From Candidatus Latescibacterota bacterium (lineage in GTDB: Bacteria; Latescibacterota; UBA2968; UBA8231), in NCBI GenBank assembly GCA_022827835.1, contig JAJEIO010000061.1, forward strand, positions 242,750-306,749: DNA of 64,000 bases. The letters run 5' to 3'. The translations under genes and the position numbers were made by a program. The notes beneath the pieces were generated by a model. The model was not told the DNA's origin, searched no databases, and saw nothing but the letters and a program-made list of their open reading frames with translations. Below, in pieces: positions 43,795-51,821 of this stretch; positions within the stretch are counted from its first letter, which is position 1; each line of letters begins with the position of its first letter.

Positions 43795-45036
43795 CTATCG
43801 GCTAATGCGATGCACAAGCAGGAACTCGGTGGAGGAATCTATATCGCCCTTGAGGTTTGCGTACCACCTGCGGTTCGCCACCCGCCGTTGCAATGGTTCC
43901 CCCCCGAGTTCGGAAGAGCGAGTGTCTCGAAACCCCGCGTGCTCCATGGCTTCAAGGTATGCAGGTAGTTGAGACTTTATATCAGAGAAACCTACGATCT
44001 GTACCACACGTCCGTCTGGATGCATGATCCGTCTTATGGATGTAAAAGCATGCGTGATCGTCTGAAAGTAGTTACGTAGACCATTCTGCCTTCGACTTCC
44101 GCCGCAGTAATAAGTGGGCCCGTACCCATCGGCAACGTTAGCAATCCAATAAGGGGCGGGAGTTTCCCGCCTTCCGCGGTATTGCCAACGATGGTAAAGA
44201 ACATGTACCCCTGGATATGGTGGCGACGTAACTACCAACTGAGGGCGTCGGATTATATGTCGAATTCGACGATCCTCTTCCAGCCCAACCGCACTTCGAT
44301 GCAGCAGCAGCCTCCGGCCAGTAATTGCGTTCTTCGGAGTACCTGATTCGCGGCAATTCTCCACCAAGTCATCAAGGCCGGAGATCATCTTCTCGACGAG
44401 TTCGGGTAGCCTCTTCGCCAGGTGGCTCCGGTAAGGCATGTTGAACCCGCGGCAGTCTATGGTTGACTGCCCGAGTCGGAGTAGCACTGCGCGAGCGAAG
44501 CTGCTCCTGCGTGGAAACATATGCCGCATGAGCTCAATAGCGCCGGAGAAAAAGATCGCTGCCTCGCTCGGTAGGTTGACTATGTCCGCACGTGGCACCC
44601 ACGAAAGATCTTCCTGTGTGAGTTCGCGAGCTACCCTCTGTGCCCATAGGCGAATTTGACTCTTGTCCATAGTAGATAGAGGACGGGTGCGGACATCCGC
44701 GACGAATCGCGCAAGTGAGTTGATGTCGCTGCCCACTATTTGTCGACCGAGGGTGAGAGCCTCGATAACACTCGTTCCGCCACCCATGAAGGGATCCAAA
44801 ATCCATTCCCCCTTGCTGGAAAACGCGCAGATGATTTCACGGGCGATTTCTGGGTGAAAACGGGCAGGATACCGATAGAAGCCGTGCGTACTTCCCGCTA
44901 TATGGGCAGTCGTGGCTAGACTCCGACGAAGGTTTGACTTGGTCTCTGCGCTTACAGAGGGGTGCATAGATGCTCTCCGTTTCCGTCGTATAAGTCGATC
45001 AAAATCTTGAGACGAAGCACTCATATGTCCATGCAC
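43795..45036 (-). CDS. DNA methyltransferase (amino-methyltransferase, FxGxG before SPPY)
   Basis: The 413-residue product has the SAM motif WILDPFMGGGTSVIEAL (DPFxGxGT, residues 80-88) and the catalytic motif VVTSPPYPGVHVLYH with TSPPY at 270-274, the mark of N4-cytosine or N6-adenine DNA methyltransferases. Motif I precedes motif IV, unlike the usual beta-class order, and 180 residues lie between them, space for a target-recognition part. The C-terminal part ends in GDIDSSTEFLLVHR. It lies alone on the minus strand in the island, convergent with nothing and opposite to the dndB operon. Function may be protection of the cassette's own DNA; no cognate nuclease is recognised. Confidence 0.85.
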   Translation of the reverse strand: MHGHMSASSQDFDRLIRRKRRASMHPSVSAETKSNLRRSLATTAHIAGSTHGFYRYPARFHPEIAREIICAFSSKGEWILDPFMGGGTSVIEALTLGRQIVGSDINSLARFVADVRTRPLSTMDKSQIRLWAQRVARELTQEDLSWVPRADIVNLPSEAAIFFSGAIELMRHMFPRRSSFARAVLLRLGQSTIDCRGFNMPYRSHLAKRLPELVEKMISGLDDLVENCRESGTPKNAITGRRLLLHRSAVGLEEDRRIRHIIRRPQLVVTSPPYPGVHVLYHRWQYRGRRETPAPYWIANVADGYGPTYYCGGSRRQNGLRNYFQTITHAFTSIRRIMHPDGRVVQIVGFSDIKSQLPAYLEAMEHAGFRDTRSSELGGEPLQRRVANRRWYANLKGDIDSSTEFLLVHRISR

Positions 45037-45107
45037 CTTTTGTGGGACGACTGTGGGAATGCAGGGATATTGAGGCGCTAGTCAATTCTGGGCTTCTGGA
45101 GGTCAAT

Positions 45108-45551
45108 CTAAACTGGAGTTGAGAATTCGCCTATCCAGTGTACGTTCCCGGCGGTAGGGCTCGCAGCTCGGTAGAACTTCTCATCCGCAGTCCACAGGTC
45201 ACACTTTAGAGTTTCTGCCAAGGCGAGATAGTGTACGTCGTAGGCTGCAGATTGACGGAGCTGGTCCGCCAACTCCAGGGCCCTGCCATGGAGGTTAGGT
45301 GTCTCCCGTAACTCGATCCCTGAGGCTACCAAATATTCCATCAGGTGGGTGGCTGTCCTTAAGGTCAACTCCTCTCGCACCACCCGCCGATGAAGCGCAT
45401 TCGCCACCTCCACCGGCATAAGGTGTGGGGCTACCGGTCTTATTCCCTCATCATCCCAGGACCGAGCGAGGGCGAGAGCCTTGTCGGAGTTCTTCTCTTT
45501 GACCAACCACTTGAATGCCAAGCTCGCGTCTACGACTACAAAGCTGTTCAC
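45108..45551 (-). CDS. vapC: PIN-domain toxin (VapC-like)
   Basis: The 147-residue product has the PIN acidic residues: Asp8 in VVVDASLAFKW, Glu48 in PVEVANAL, Asp105 in SAAYDVHYLALA and Asp123 in WTADEKFYRA. PIN proteins are Mg-dependent RNases. It overlaps the upstream antitoxin gene by 4 bp, the usual VapBC order. Size matches VapC. Confidence 0.9.
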   Translation of the reverse strand: MNSFVVVDASLAFKWLVKEKNSDKALALARSWDDEGIRPVAPHLMPVEVANALHRRVVREELTLRTATHLMEYLVASGIELRETPNLHGRALELADQLRQSAAYDVHYLALAETLKCDLWTADEKFYRAASPTAGNVHWIGEFSTPV

Positions 45552-45835
45552 AATTCAGCTCTGGACTCGCGGGCCTCTCGGATGAGATCAGCCGAGTCTC
45601 CGGGAAGTGTCTCATCTCCAAAAATCTCCGTCTGGAGCGCTGCAAATCGGTCTATGACTTCGCTGCCAAAGGGCAAAATCTCCACTCCCTGAGCCTCATC
45701 TCTGGCCAATTCTTTGTCGATGGCGGTCTGGCAGTACTGGCGCATGCTTATGCCCTTGAGCGCAGCCACCGACTTCAGTCGCCGCTGCATTGGCGGGTCT
45801 AGATCCAGAGTAAGTCGTTTCTTCTTGGCGTTCAT
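45548..45835 (-). CDS. vapB: VapB-like antitoxin (ribbon-helix-helix)
   Basis: The 95-residue product begins MNAKKKRLTLDLDPPMQRRL, a ribbon-helix-helix start (Lys-rich beta strand, then helix), followed by LKGISMRQYCQTAIDKELA and an acidic toxin-binding tail. CTAGGAGATGG precedes the ATG at 45835. It would neutralise VapC and repress the pair. Confidence 0.75.
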   Translation of the reverse strand: MNAKKKRLTLDLDPPMQRRLKSVAALKGISMRQYCQTAIDKELARDEAQGVEILPFGSEVIDRFAALQTEIFGDETLPGDSADLIREARESRAEL

Positions 45836-46100
45836 ACTTCCATCTCCTAGATATCCAATCTAAAAAAGATAGCGTAAATACAGAAATACGGCAAATCGTT
45901 CCACTTGAATGCTAGCGGGACCACGAACACGACGACGCGGCCGTAGTAAGCGATGAAGGAGGCCCTATCTCGCTGAAATCAGAGCTTGGAGGGCACCGGC
46001 AAGCGGATTCCCAATAGATGCCACCTCGACAGAAAGCTATTGTTATCACTGTACTATAGATATAGGAGTTAGGAATATAGAGGTCTAATAAATTTTATCT

Positions 46101-46151
46101 CAGCTCCTTGACAAAATAAAATAGAGCTGTATTTTATAATCAAAACAGCTC
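46101..46151 (+). promoter_or_regulatory. dndB promoter with three CAGCTC/GAGCTG half-sites
   Basis: TTGACA (46108-46113) is 16 bp before TATTTT (46130-46135); a perfect TATAAT overlaps at 46135-46140. CAGCTC (46101-46106), GAGCTGT (46124-46130) and ACAGCTC (46145-46151) form alternating inverted half-sites; the last two make a 7-bp perfect dyad over the -10. A dimeric repressor, perhaps DndB-linked or VapB, could bind here. The rest of 45836-46100 is AT-rich and without a gene. Confidence 0.6.
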
Positions 46152-46173
46152 ATATTAACAGGAGGTATGAGAC

Positions 46174-47289
46174 ATGCAAGTAACATTTCCGGCCATGAGA
46201 GGACGGATGGGGTCTCGCGACTATTTTGCTACTATCATGTCGCTTTCGGAGATACCGCGGTTCTTCAAGTTCAACGACTGGGAGCAGTTCAGTCCTGAGC
46301 TGCGGGCCCAGCGTGTGCTGAACGGATCGCGGGTTCCTGTAGTCGCGAAGTACATAGTGGACAACGAGAACTCTTATCTGTTCTCGTCGATCACGGCGTC
46401 TTATTCATCCGACACCATTAACTTCACTCCCACATCCGAGGACCAGCCTGACATTGGCCTCATCCAACTCGATCTTGAGGAGATGGAGTTTGTCATCAAC
46501 GACGGCCAGCACCGTTGTGCAGCGATCTCACAAGCCCTAAAAGAAAACCCGAACCTCGCCAAAGATCGTATCTCGGTACTACTCTTCCCCATGGAGAACA
46601 TTGAGCGGATGCAACAGATGTTCTCCGATCTAAACCGCTTTGCTCAGCGGTCGTCGAAGTCGCTCAATATCTTGTACGACCATCGCGATAGCTTAGCAGC
46701 ACTCACAAACGTCGTTGTAGAGAAGGTCGATGTGTTCCGCGGTCTCGTGGATATGGAGCGTGTGTCTATTCCCATCCGATCAGAGAAGCTGTTCGCGCTT
46801 TCTACGCTCTACGATGCAAACAAGGAACTCCTAGGGAACAAGATTGATCCGGCCGGCTCGAGTCCGTACGAGAAAACATGCGATCGCGCAGTGCAGTACT
46901 GGAATGCGTTGGCAGAGATTATGACAGACTGGAAGAAGGTCTCCGAGGGGCTTGTTGCCGCAGCAGCAGTACGCCAAGAGAAGATTAGCACGCACGCGAC
47001 TGTGCTCCGTGCACTGGGTGGAGTCGGTCGGGTTCTCAACGAGCAGCATCCCGACCAGTGGCGCGAGCATTTGCAACATCTCTCGGACGTGGATTGGCGC
47101 AAGAGTGTGGGTGGCAAGGTCAATCCACAGTGGGACGGCGTTTGCATCTCCGCTGGCTCCGTTGTCGCCAACCGTCAGGCCCGGCTTGCGACACTTGAGG
47201 CACTATGCCGTGCAACGAAAGTCGCACAAAACAACATCCCAGGTAAGCGCGGGCGTGGCCGGCCGCGCAAATCAGCGAAGGAAGATTAG
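46174..47289 (+). CDS. dndB: DndB-family DGQHR protein without the rest of the dnd operon
   Basis: The 371-residue product resembles DndB: TFPAMRGRMGSRDYFATIMS at the start, LRAQRVLNGSRVPVVAKYI (about 43-61) and the DGQHR motif at 110-114 (VINDGQHRCAAI), followed by MQQMFSDLNRFAQRSSKS and LNILYDHRDSLAALTN. DndB represses or modulates phosphorothioate modification genes, yet no dndA, C, D or E gene is in this window. The tail GKRGRGRPRKSAKED carries an AT-hook-like RGRPRK. AGGAGG (46160-46165) is 8 bp before ATG 46174. The next gene, the GHKL ATPase, starts 3 bp after its stop, so both act together. Confidence 0.85.
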   Translation: MQVTFPAMRGRMGSRDYFATIMSLSEIPRFFKFNDWEQFSPELRAQRVLNGSRVPVVAKYIVDNENSYLFSSITASYSSDTINFTPTSEDQPDIGLIQLDLEEMEFVINDGQHRCAAISQALKENPNLAKDRISVLLFPMENIERMQQMFSDLNRFAQRSSKSLNILYDHRDSLAALTNVVVEKVDVFRGLVDMERVSIPIRSEKLFALSTLYDANKELLGNKIDPAGSSPYEKTCDRAVQYWNALAEIMTDWKKVSEGLVAAAAVRQEKISTHATVLRALGGVGRVLNEQHPDQWREHLQHLSDVDWRKSVGGKVNPQWDGVCISAGSVVANRQARLATLEALCRATKVAQNNIPGKRGRGRPRKSAKED

Positions 47290-47292
47290 ATC

Positions 47293-49659
47293 ATGGATCA
47301 TCGAACTCTTTTTGAAAACTTACTTTATGCCGAACATGAGAGTCAGGTAATCGACGCATTGAATGCGGCTGGCTACGCCCTTGATGATGACGACACCTGG
47401 GTTCCTCTTGGCGATAACGCCGGCAATTTCAGCGTGGTCGGCAACCAACAGGAGAACGCTGCGGCGGCCTTCATAGAGAAAGTCGTTAACGGCATCGACG
47501 CGGTCTTGATGGGCGAATGCTATCAACGGGGTATCAATCCTGAGTCGGAGGCGGCACCTGCTTCCATGCAAGAAGCGGTCGAGCAGTTTTTCAATGTGCC
47601 GGGAGGCCGCCTGGATAACCTCTCCTCCACGGAACAGACTACGCTTGCCGATCGGATCCACGTCATCACGACGGGGGAGAAGAAGTCACCTTGCTATTGC
47701 GTCGTTGATCGAGGCGAAGGGCAGACACCCGATCAGTTCCCTAAAACATTTCTATCGACCAGCCGCTCGTCGCCTAAGATCCGAATCGACTTTGTCCAGG
47801 GCAAATTCAACGCAGGTGGATCGGGGAGTCTCCAGTTCTGCGGCAAGCACAATATTCAGCTCATCGTCTCCAGGCGGCAGCCGTACGCACTTCCCACAGA
47901 TGATGCCTCCGCTCACCTGTGGGGATTCACCATTGTCAGGCGACGACGTCCTCGTAGTGGCGAGCGTAGCTCTGTGTTCGTATACCTAGCACCTGGAGGC
48001 GAGGTCCCGCGATTTGAAGCAGACACCATCAAGGTGCTTCCGGGCAAATCAAGTAAAAATAAACCGGCTCCCGCGTATCAGCAGAACCTCGACTACGGCA
48101 CGGCTGTAAAGCTGTACAATTACCAATTGGGATCCAGAGGCCTCGCGACACTGGAAACCAGACGTCAGCTTGAGCGAGCTCTCCACACGCCCTGTTTGCC
48201 ATTCCGAATCTCTGAGGCGCGTAGCTATCGAGCCAACTACTATGCCACGACAGTAGTCGGCGTGTGGAACGCGATCAGCTCAGCAGCCAATGATGAGAAA
48301 GATTCGCGAACAATGGAAGCAGGCTTCCCAGCAGCGGCAACGATCTCGCTTCGTGAGATCGGTAAGCTCCCGATTCGGATCGGTGTATGGAGGACCGAGG
48401 TTGACAGGAGTAACTTTCCGACAGGTGTATTTTTTCTCGTAAATGGTCAAGTACATGGGCAATTCGGAGGTGAATTCGTCTCGCGTCGGCTCAAGTTTGA
48501 CTACATCCGCGACCATATTCTAGTAAGCGTGGACTGTACAGGAATCGAACGTAGCGTTGCCGAGGATTTGTTCATGGCATCCCGGGATCGCCTGAGGAAA
48601 AACGAACACTACAATGAGATCCGCGAGGCTCTTGCTCACGAACTCAGTAATCATCAAGGGTTGAAAGACCTGAACGCCGCGAGACGAAAAGAACGTGTTG
48701 AGAACACGGGCGATGCATCGTCCGACATCGCGAATATGATCAACAATCTGATCCGCTCCGATCCAGGGCTGGCCAGTCTCTTCGGTATTGGTGGAAACAT
48801 CATTACTTCCGTCGGCCCTGGCATCGGCGAACCCTTCAGGGGTCGGCAGTTTCCTACGTACTTCCGGCTTGCAAAAGAACCAAAGAGCGGAGTCCTGAAG
48901 AAACAGTGCCCGGTCAACCGAACAGTCAAAGTGGAGTTCGAAACTGACGCCGAAAACGAGTACTTCGACCGTGCTGCATATCCGGGAGAGATTCAAGTCG
49001 AGCCTGGCTTAGACTTGATTGAGGCGTCCAATCTCTGGAACGGGAGGTTCACAGCTCGTTTCCGAGTCCCGTGGGATGCGAAATCTGGGGATGTGACGAA
49101 GGTGAGGTTCTCGGTCTCAGATTTGGAACGCATGGCAAAGGGGCCGTTCGTTTCGGAATTCGAGTTGATTGCGACGCCGGAGGTGCAAACTCAATCGTCC
49201 GGATACGACACAGAGAAGAAATCATCCGACTCACGTCCCAACTCTAACCACAGTAAATCCAACCCGTCGCTGAGGCTGCCGGAACCCATTTCAGTGAAGA
49301 AGGACAAGTGGAGTAAGGACCTAGGGATCGAAGGTCCGTTCGACGCATTCCGAATCAAATCTATGCCCGACGGGGGATACGATTTCTACCTCAACGAAGA
49401 CTGCACATGGCTCCTAACGGAACTTTCAAACAGGAAGAACGACCCAGGCCAGGTAAAACACTGGTTCAAGTGGGGGCTTGCGCTCGCCGCGCTAGGAATG
49501 ATCCGTCAGATGAATGGGTCAGCACCTAGTAAACGCAACGAGGAAGACGATATTGAGGAAACCGAGCCCGATCTAGAAGTTATCGGACAGGCGTGCGATG
49601 GCCTCGCTCGCGTCATTATTCCGATGTTCCGTGTGCTCTACGAGAGGCCGCCGCAATAG
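47293..49659 (+). CDS. GHKL-type ATPase, 788 aa, partner of DndB
   Basis: The first 170 residues hold the GHKL nucleotide site: FIEKVVNGIDAVL (Glu62, Asn66, Asp69, N-box), VVDRGEGQTPDQF (Asp139-x-Gly-x-Gly, G1 box) and GKFNAGGSGSL (G2-like, about 160-170). Beyond residue about 250 it is unlike Hsp90, MutL or gyrase; I recognise no nuclease or helicase motif. A serine-rich linker lies at about 630-660 and a C-terminal domain ends MFRVLYERPPQ. ATG 47293 follows the dndB stop by 3 bp with AAGGAAG upstream. GHKL ATPases in defence islands often act as switches; the pairing with DndB suggests one complex, but that is inference. Confidence 0.75.
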   Translation: MDHRTLFENLLYAEHESQVIDALNAAGYALDDDDTWVPLGDNAGNFSVVGNQQENAAAAFIEKVVNGIDAVLMGECYQRGINPESEAAPASMQEAVEQFFNVPGGRLDNLSSTEQTTLADRIHVITTGEKKSPCYCVVDRGEGQTPDQFPKTFLSTSRSSPKIRIDFVQGKFNAGGSGSLQFCGKHNIQLIVSRRQPYALPTDDASAHLWGFTIVRRRRPRSGERSSVFVYLAPGGEVPRFEADTIKVLPGKSSKNKPAPAYQQNLDYGTAVKLYNYQLGSRGLATLETRRQLERALHTPCLPFRISEARSYRANYYATTVVGVWNAISSAANDEKDSRTMEAGFPAAATISLREIGKLPIRIGVWRTEVDRSNFPTGVFFLVNGQVHGQFGGEFVSRRLKFDYIRDHILVSVDCTGIERSVAEDLFMASRDRLRKNEHYNEIREALAHELSNHQGLKDLNAARRKERVENTGDASSDIANMINNLIRSDPGLASLFGIGGNIITSVGPGIGEPFRGRQFPTYFRLAKEPKSGVLKKQCPVNRTVKVEFETDAENEYFDRAAYPGEIQVEPGLDLIEASNLWNGRFTARFRVPWDAKSGDVTKVRFSVSDLERMAKGPFVSEFELIATPEVQTQSSGYDTEKKSSDSRPNSNHSKSNPSLRLPEPISVKKDKWSKDLGIEGPFDAFRIKSMPDGGYDFYLNEDCTWLLTELSNRKNDPGQVKHWFKWGLALAALGMIRQMNGSAPSKRNEEDDIEETEPDLEVIGQACDGLARVIIPMFRVLYERPPQ

Positions 49660-49851
49660 GGTAAGCGATATGGTCCAGGAAAGTGGCGAAGATACTGTAA
49701 GGGCGGAGTCGTGGATCGCCCAAGCACCCACTCGGCGAGCGGAGTGGCCCCGTTCAGGCAATTTAGTGTAATGCCTCTATGCCAATGAAGGTGGCAGTGT
49801 CCACTCCGGGGAATAGCACCACTTAGTCTGTCCCAACGCCGACGCACAGGT

Positions 49852-49918
49852 GCGCCCGAAAGCGTCTTTCACTCCCGAACCGCTATGTGCAACTCCCGCA
49901 ACTGCTCGGACGACACCT
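49852..49918 (-). repeat. Right boundary repeat: present aspS 3' end
   Basis: The copy matching 43445-43511 at 61 of 67 positions; 49869-49918 is the coding end of aspS and 49852-49868 its 3' flank. The 23-bp identical core spans the stop codon. It is the presumed attachment site on the aspS side. Confidence 0.85.
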
Positions 49919-51629
49919 CGCTCGGCGCTCCCATGAGCGGATCCTGTGCGTTCTGGTTCATCGGGAAGGCGATGACCTCGCGGATGTTCGGTTCGTCCGC
50001 CAGTAGCATGACGATGCGGTCGATGCCGGGGGCGATGCCGCCGTGGGGTGGAGCGCCGTAGCGCAAGGCGCGGATCATGCCGCCGAACTTGCGATCCACG
50101 TCCCGCTGCGAGTGCCCGGCAATCTCAAATGCCTTGTACATGATGTCTGGTCTGTGATTGCGGATGGCACCGCTCGACAGTTCGAGGCCGTTGCAGACGA
50201 TGTCGTACTGATACGCCTTGATCTCCAGCGGCGGTTGTGTCTCCAGCGTAGCCATGCCACCCTGCGGCATGGAAAACGGATTGTGCGAAAAGGCCACGCA
50301 AGCGCGTTCCTCGTCCCATTCGTACATGGGAAAATCGACGATCCAGCAGAATTCATAGCAACGCTCCCGCCGCAAATCGAGCCGGTCTGCCAGATGCAGG
50401 CGCAACCGTCCCGCCAGGGCCGCTGCCTCGGCTGGCGGTCCGGCGATGAAGAAAATGGCTGACCCCGGAGCGGCGGTGCATTCCTCGATAATACGACTGC
50501 GTACGCTCTGCTCTAAGGCCGTGGCGATTGATCCTGTGGCCTGCGCTCCGTTGATGAGGTACGCCAACCCCTTGCCTCCCGCTTCTTTGACGAATGCTTC
50601 AAGGCCGTCGAAAAACGAGCGCGGCTGCGCTTCCATTGCGGGAACGCACAGGGCGCGGACGACCCCACCTGCTGCGACGATGTCCCTGAACAGCCTGAAC
50701 GAGGAGCCCGCGAAGATCTCGGAGAGGTCTTGGATTTCGAGCGCGAAGCGCAGGTCTGGTTTGTCCGTGCCGAACCGCAGCATGGCGTCGGCGTGGGAAA
50801 GACGCGGGAACGGCGGCGCAGGCACTTCCCAATCGGTGAACTCGCGGAAGAGACCGGAAAAGAGTTCCTCGACTATAGCGAAGACGTCTTCCTGCTCGAC
50901 GAAAGCCATTTCGAGGTCGAGTTGGTAGAATTCGCCGGGGGAGCGGTCGGCGCGGGCGTCTTCGTCGCGGAAGCAGGGCGCGATCTGGAAGTAGCGATCG
51001 AAGCCGGATACCATCAGCAACTGCTTGAACTGCTGCGGTGCCTGTGGCAGCGCGTAGAATTGGCCGGGATAGAGCCGGCTCGGCACGAGGTAATCGCGCG
51101 CGCCTTCGGGCGAGCTGCTGGTGAGAATGGGCGTCTGGAACTCGGCAAAATCCATGTCCGTCATGCGCCGTCTGATACTGGCGATTACTTCTGAGCGGAG
51201 CTGAATGCGACGGTGCAATCCGGCCCGACGCAGGTCCAGAAAGCGATAGGACAAGCGAGTACTCTCCCCCACGTCGGGGTCTTCCGCCACGGAAAAGGGG
51301 AGCGGTTCCGCCAGCGAGAGCACTTCCAACTCACGGACGGCGATTTCTACCTCTCCAGTCTCCATCGCGCTGTTGATGGTCTCAGGCGAGCGTTCGCGCA
51401 CGTCGCCTAGGACGCGGATTACGGATTCGCGGGGGATCTTTGCCGCGGTCTCCGCAGCGGCATTCTCTGGCGAGATCACGAGTTGGGTAATGCCGTAGTG
51501 GTCGCGCAGGTCTAGGAACAATATGCCTCCGTGGTCCCTTTTGCGATGAATCCAGCCGCTCAGGTGGATGGTTTGGCCGGCGTGGCGCTTGCGAAGTTCG
51601 CCGCAGGTGTGCGTGCGATAGCGGTGCAT
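49869..51629 (-). CDS. aspS: Aspartate--tRNA ligase (probably non-discriminating)
   Basis: The 586-residue enzyme starts at ATG 51629, after GGAGG; the frame reads open to 51731 only because it runs through the second terminator. It has the OB-fold anticodon domain (LSGWIHRKRDHGGILFLDLR) and the catalytic class II core, with SSSPEGARDYLVPSR and the motif-2 stretch CFRDEDARADRSPGEFYQLD (the PGEFYQ form known from alphaproteobacterial enzymes), the bacterial insertion domain, and motif 3 near GGIAPGIDRIVMLLA (about 530-545). His33 in RDHGG is where non-discriminating AspRS (Pseudomonas aeruginosa) has His and E. coli has Leu, so it may also load tRNA-Asn with Asp. It is controlled by two tandem attenuators (51658-51961). 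Confidence 0.95.
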   Translation of the reverse strand: MHRYRTHTCGELRKRHAGQTIHLSGWIHRKRDHGGILFLDLRDHYGITQLVISPENAAAETAAKIPRESVIRVLGDVRERSPETINSAMETGEVEIAVRELEVLSLAEPLPFSVAEDPDVGESTRLSYRFLDLRRAGLHRRIQLRSEVIASIRRRMTDMDFAEFQTPILTSSSPEGARDYLVPSRLYPGQFYALPQAPQQFKQLLMVSGFDRYFQIAPCFRDEDARADRSPGEFYQLDLEMAFVEQEDVFAIVEELFSGLFREFTDWEVPAPPFPRLSHADAMLRFGTDKPDLRFALEIQDLSEIFAGSSFRLFRDIVAAGGVVRALCVPAMEAQPRSFFDGLEAFVKEAGGKGLAYLINGAQATGSIATALEQSVRSRIIEECTAAPGSAIFFIAGPPAEAAALAGRLRLHLADRLDLRRERCYEFCWIVDFPMYEWDEERACVAFSHNPFSMPQGGMATLETQPPLEIKAYQYDIVCNGLELSSGAIRNHRPDIMYKAFEIAGHSQRDVDRKFGGMIRALRYGAPPHGGIAPGIDRIVMLLADEPNIREVIAFPMNQNAQDPLMGAPSEVSSEQLRELHIAVRE

Positions 51630-51657
51630 GGTAGCCTCCAGTTTTGGGATGTACATG

Positions 51658-51808
51658 AAAAAACCCGCCGTCGGCGCGAGGCTCAACGGCGGGTTGGGGT
51701 GCGGGTAGAATCCGATCACGGCCAACGCCATCGAGCCCGAATGGCGGGGTTATTGTCGTCGTTGTTATGCGAAAAGGCGCGTGCCGTGTGCTTGTGCCGG
51801 AATGTCAT
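51658..51808 (-). promoter_or_regulatory. Attenuator 2 upstream of aspS (leader peptide rich in Asn and Asp codons)
   Basis: A leader peptide (51808-51716) is followed by a terminator: AACCCGCCG at 51695-51687 pairs with CGGCGGGTT at 51670-51662 and ends in T's. The antiterminator alternative is segment GGCTCGATGGCG, lying within the last third of the leader peptide coding (codons CGG GCT CGA TGG CGT), against CGCCGTTGAGCC of the terminator's 5' arm and loop: 12 bp with two G-U pairs. A pause hairpin CGCCAT/ATGGCG joins the codons just after the Asn/Asp run to the same segment. Stalling at the Asn/Asp codons would free the antiterminator. Confidence 0.75.
51716..51808 (-). CDS. Leader peptide 2 (30 aa) of aspS
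   Basis: AGGAG (51821-51817) lies 8 bp before ATG 51808. The 30-residue peptide contains HNNDDNNPAI: AAC AAC GAC GAC AAT AAC. These six Asn/Asp codons in a row are the sensing element; the run of Asn plus Asp codons before a terminator fits attenuation. Its stop at 51716 lies 21 bp before the terminator stem. Confidence 0.75.
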   Translation of the reverse strand: MTFRHKHTARAFSHNNDDNNPAIRARWRWP

Positions 51809-51821
51809 TTCAGTAGCTCCT

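Larger units (their letters stand above)
43445..49918. mobile_element. Integrated island flanked by aspS 3'-end repeats
   Basis: 67-bp direct repeats (43445-43511 and 49852-49918, 61/67 identical, the first 23 bp perfect) bound this segment. The right copy is the real 3' end of aspS including its stop; the left copy is a second, slightly diverged aspS tail whose translation still ends in a stop after ELHIAIRE. Such doubling is what site-specific insertion into the 3' end of a gene leaves. Cargo: a truncated HTH antitoxin, a DNA methyltransferase, a VapBC pair, dndB and a GHKL ATPase. It is more AT-rich than the flanks, most clearly at 45.8-46.2 kb. No integrase or transposase is visible, so it may be decayed or mobilised in trans. 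The stretch 49660-49851 contains no gene. Confidence 0.7.

Noticed and set aside
46174..47289. A canonical Dnd phosphorothioation system
   Set aside because: No cysteine desulfurase, DndC, DndD or DndE gene lies in the window; only dndB is present.
51630..51731. Extended N-terminus of AspRS (34 more residues)
   Set aside because: The extra frame overlaps leader peptide 2 and the terminator hairpin; the family start and GGAGG are at 51629.
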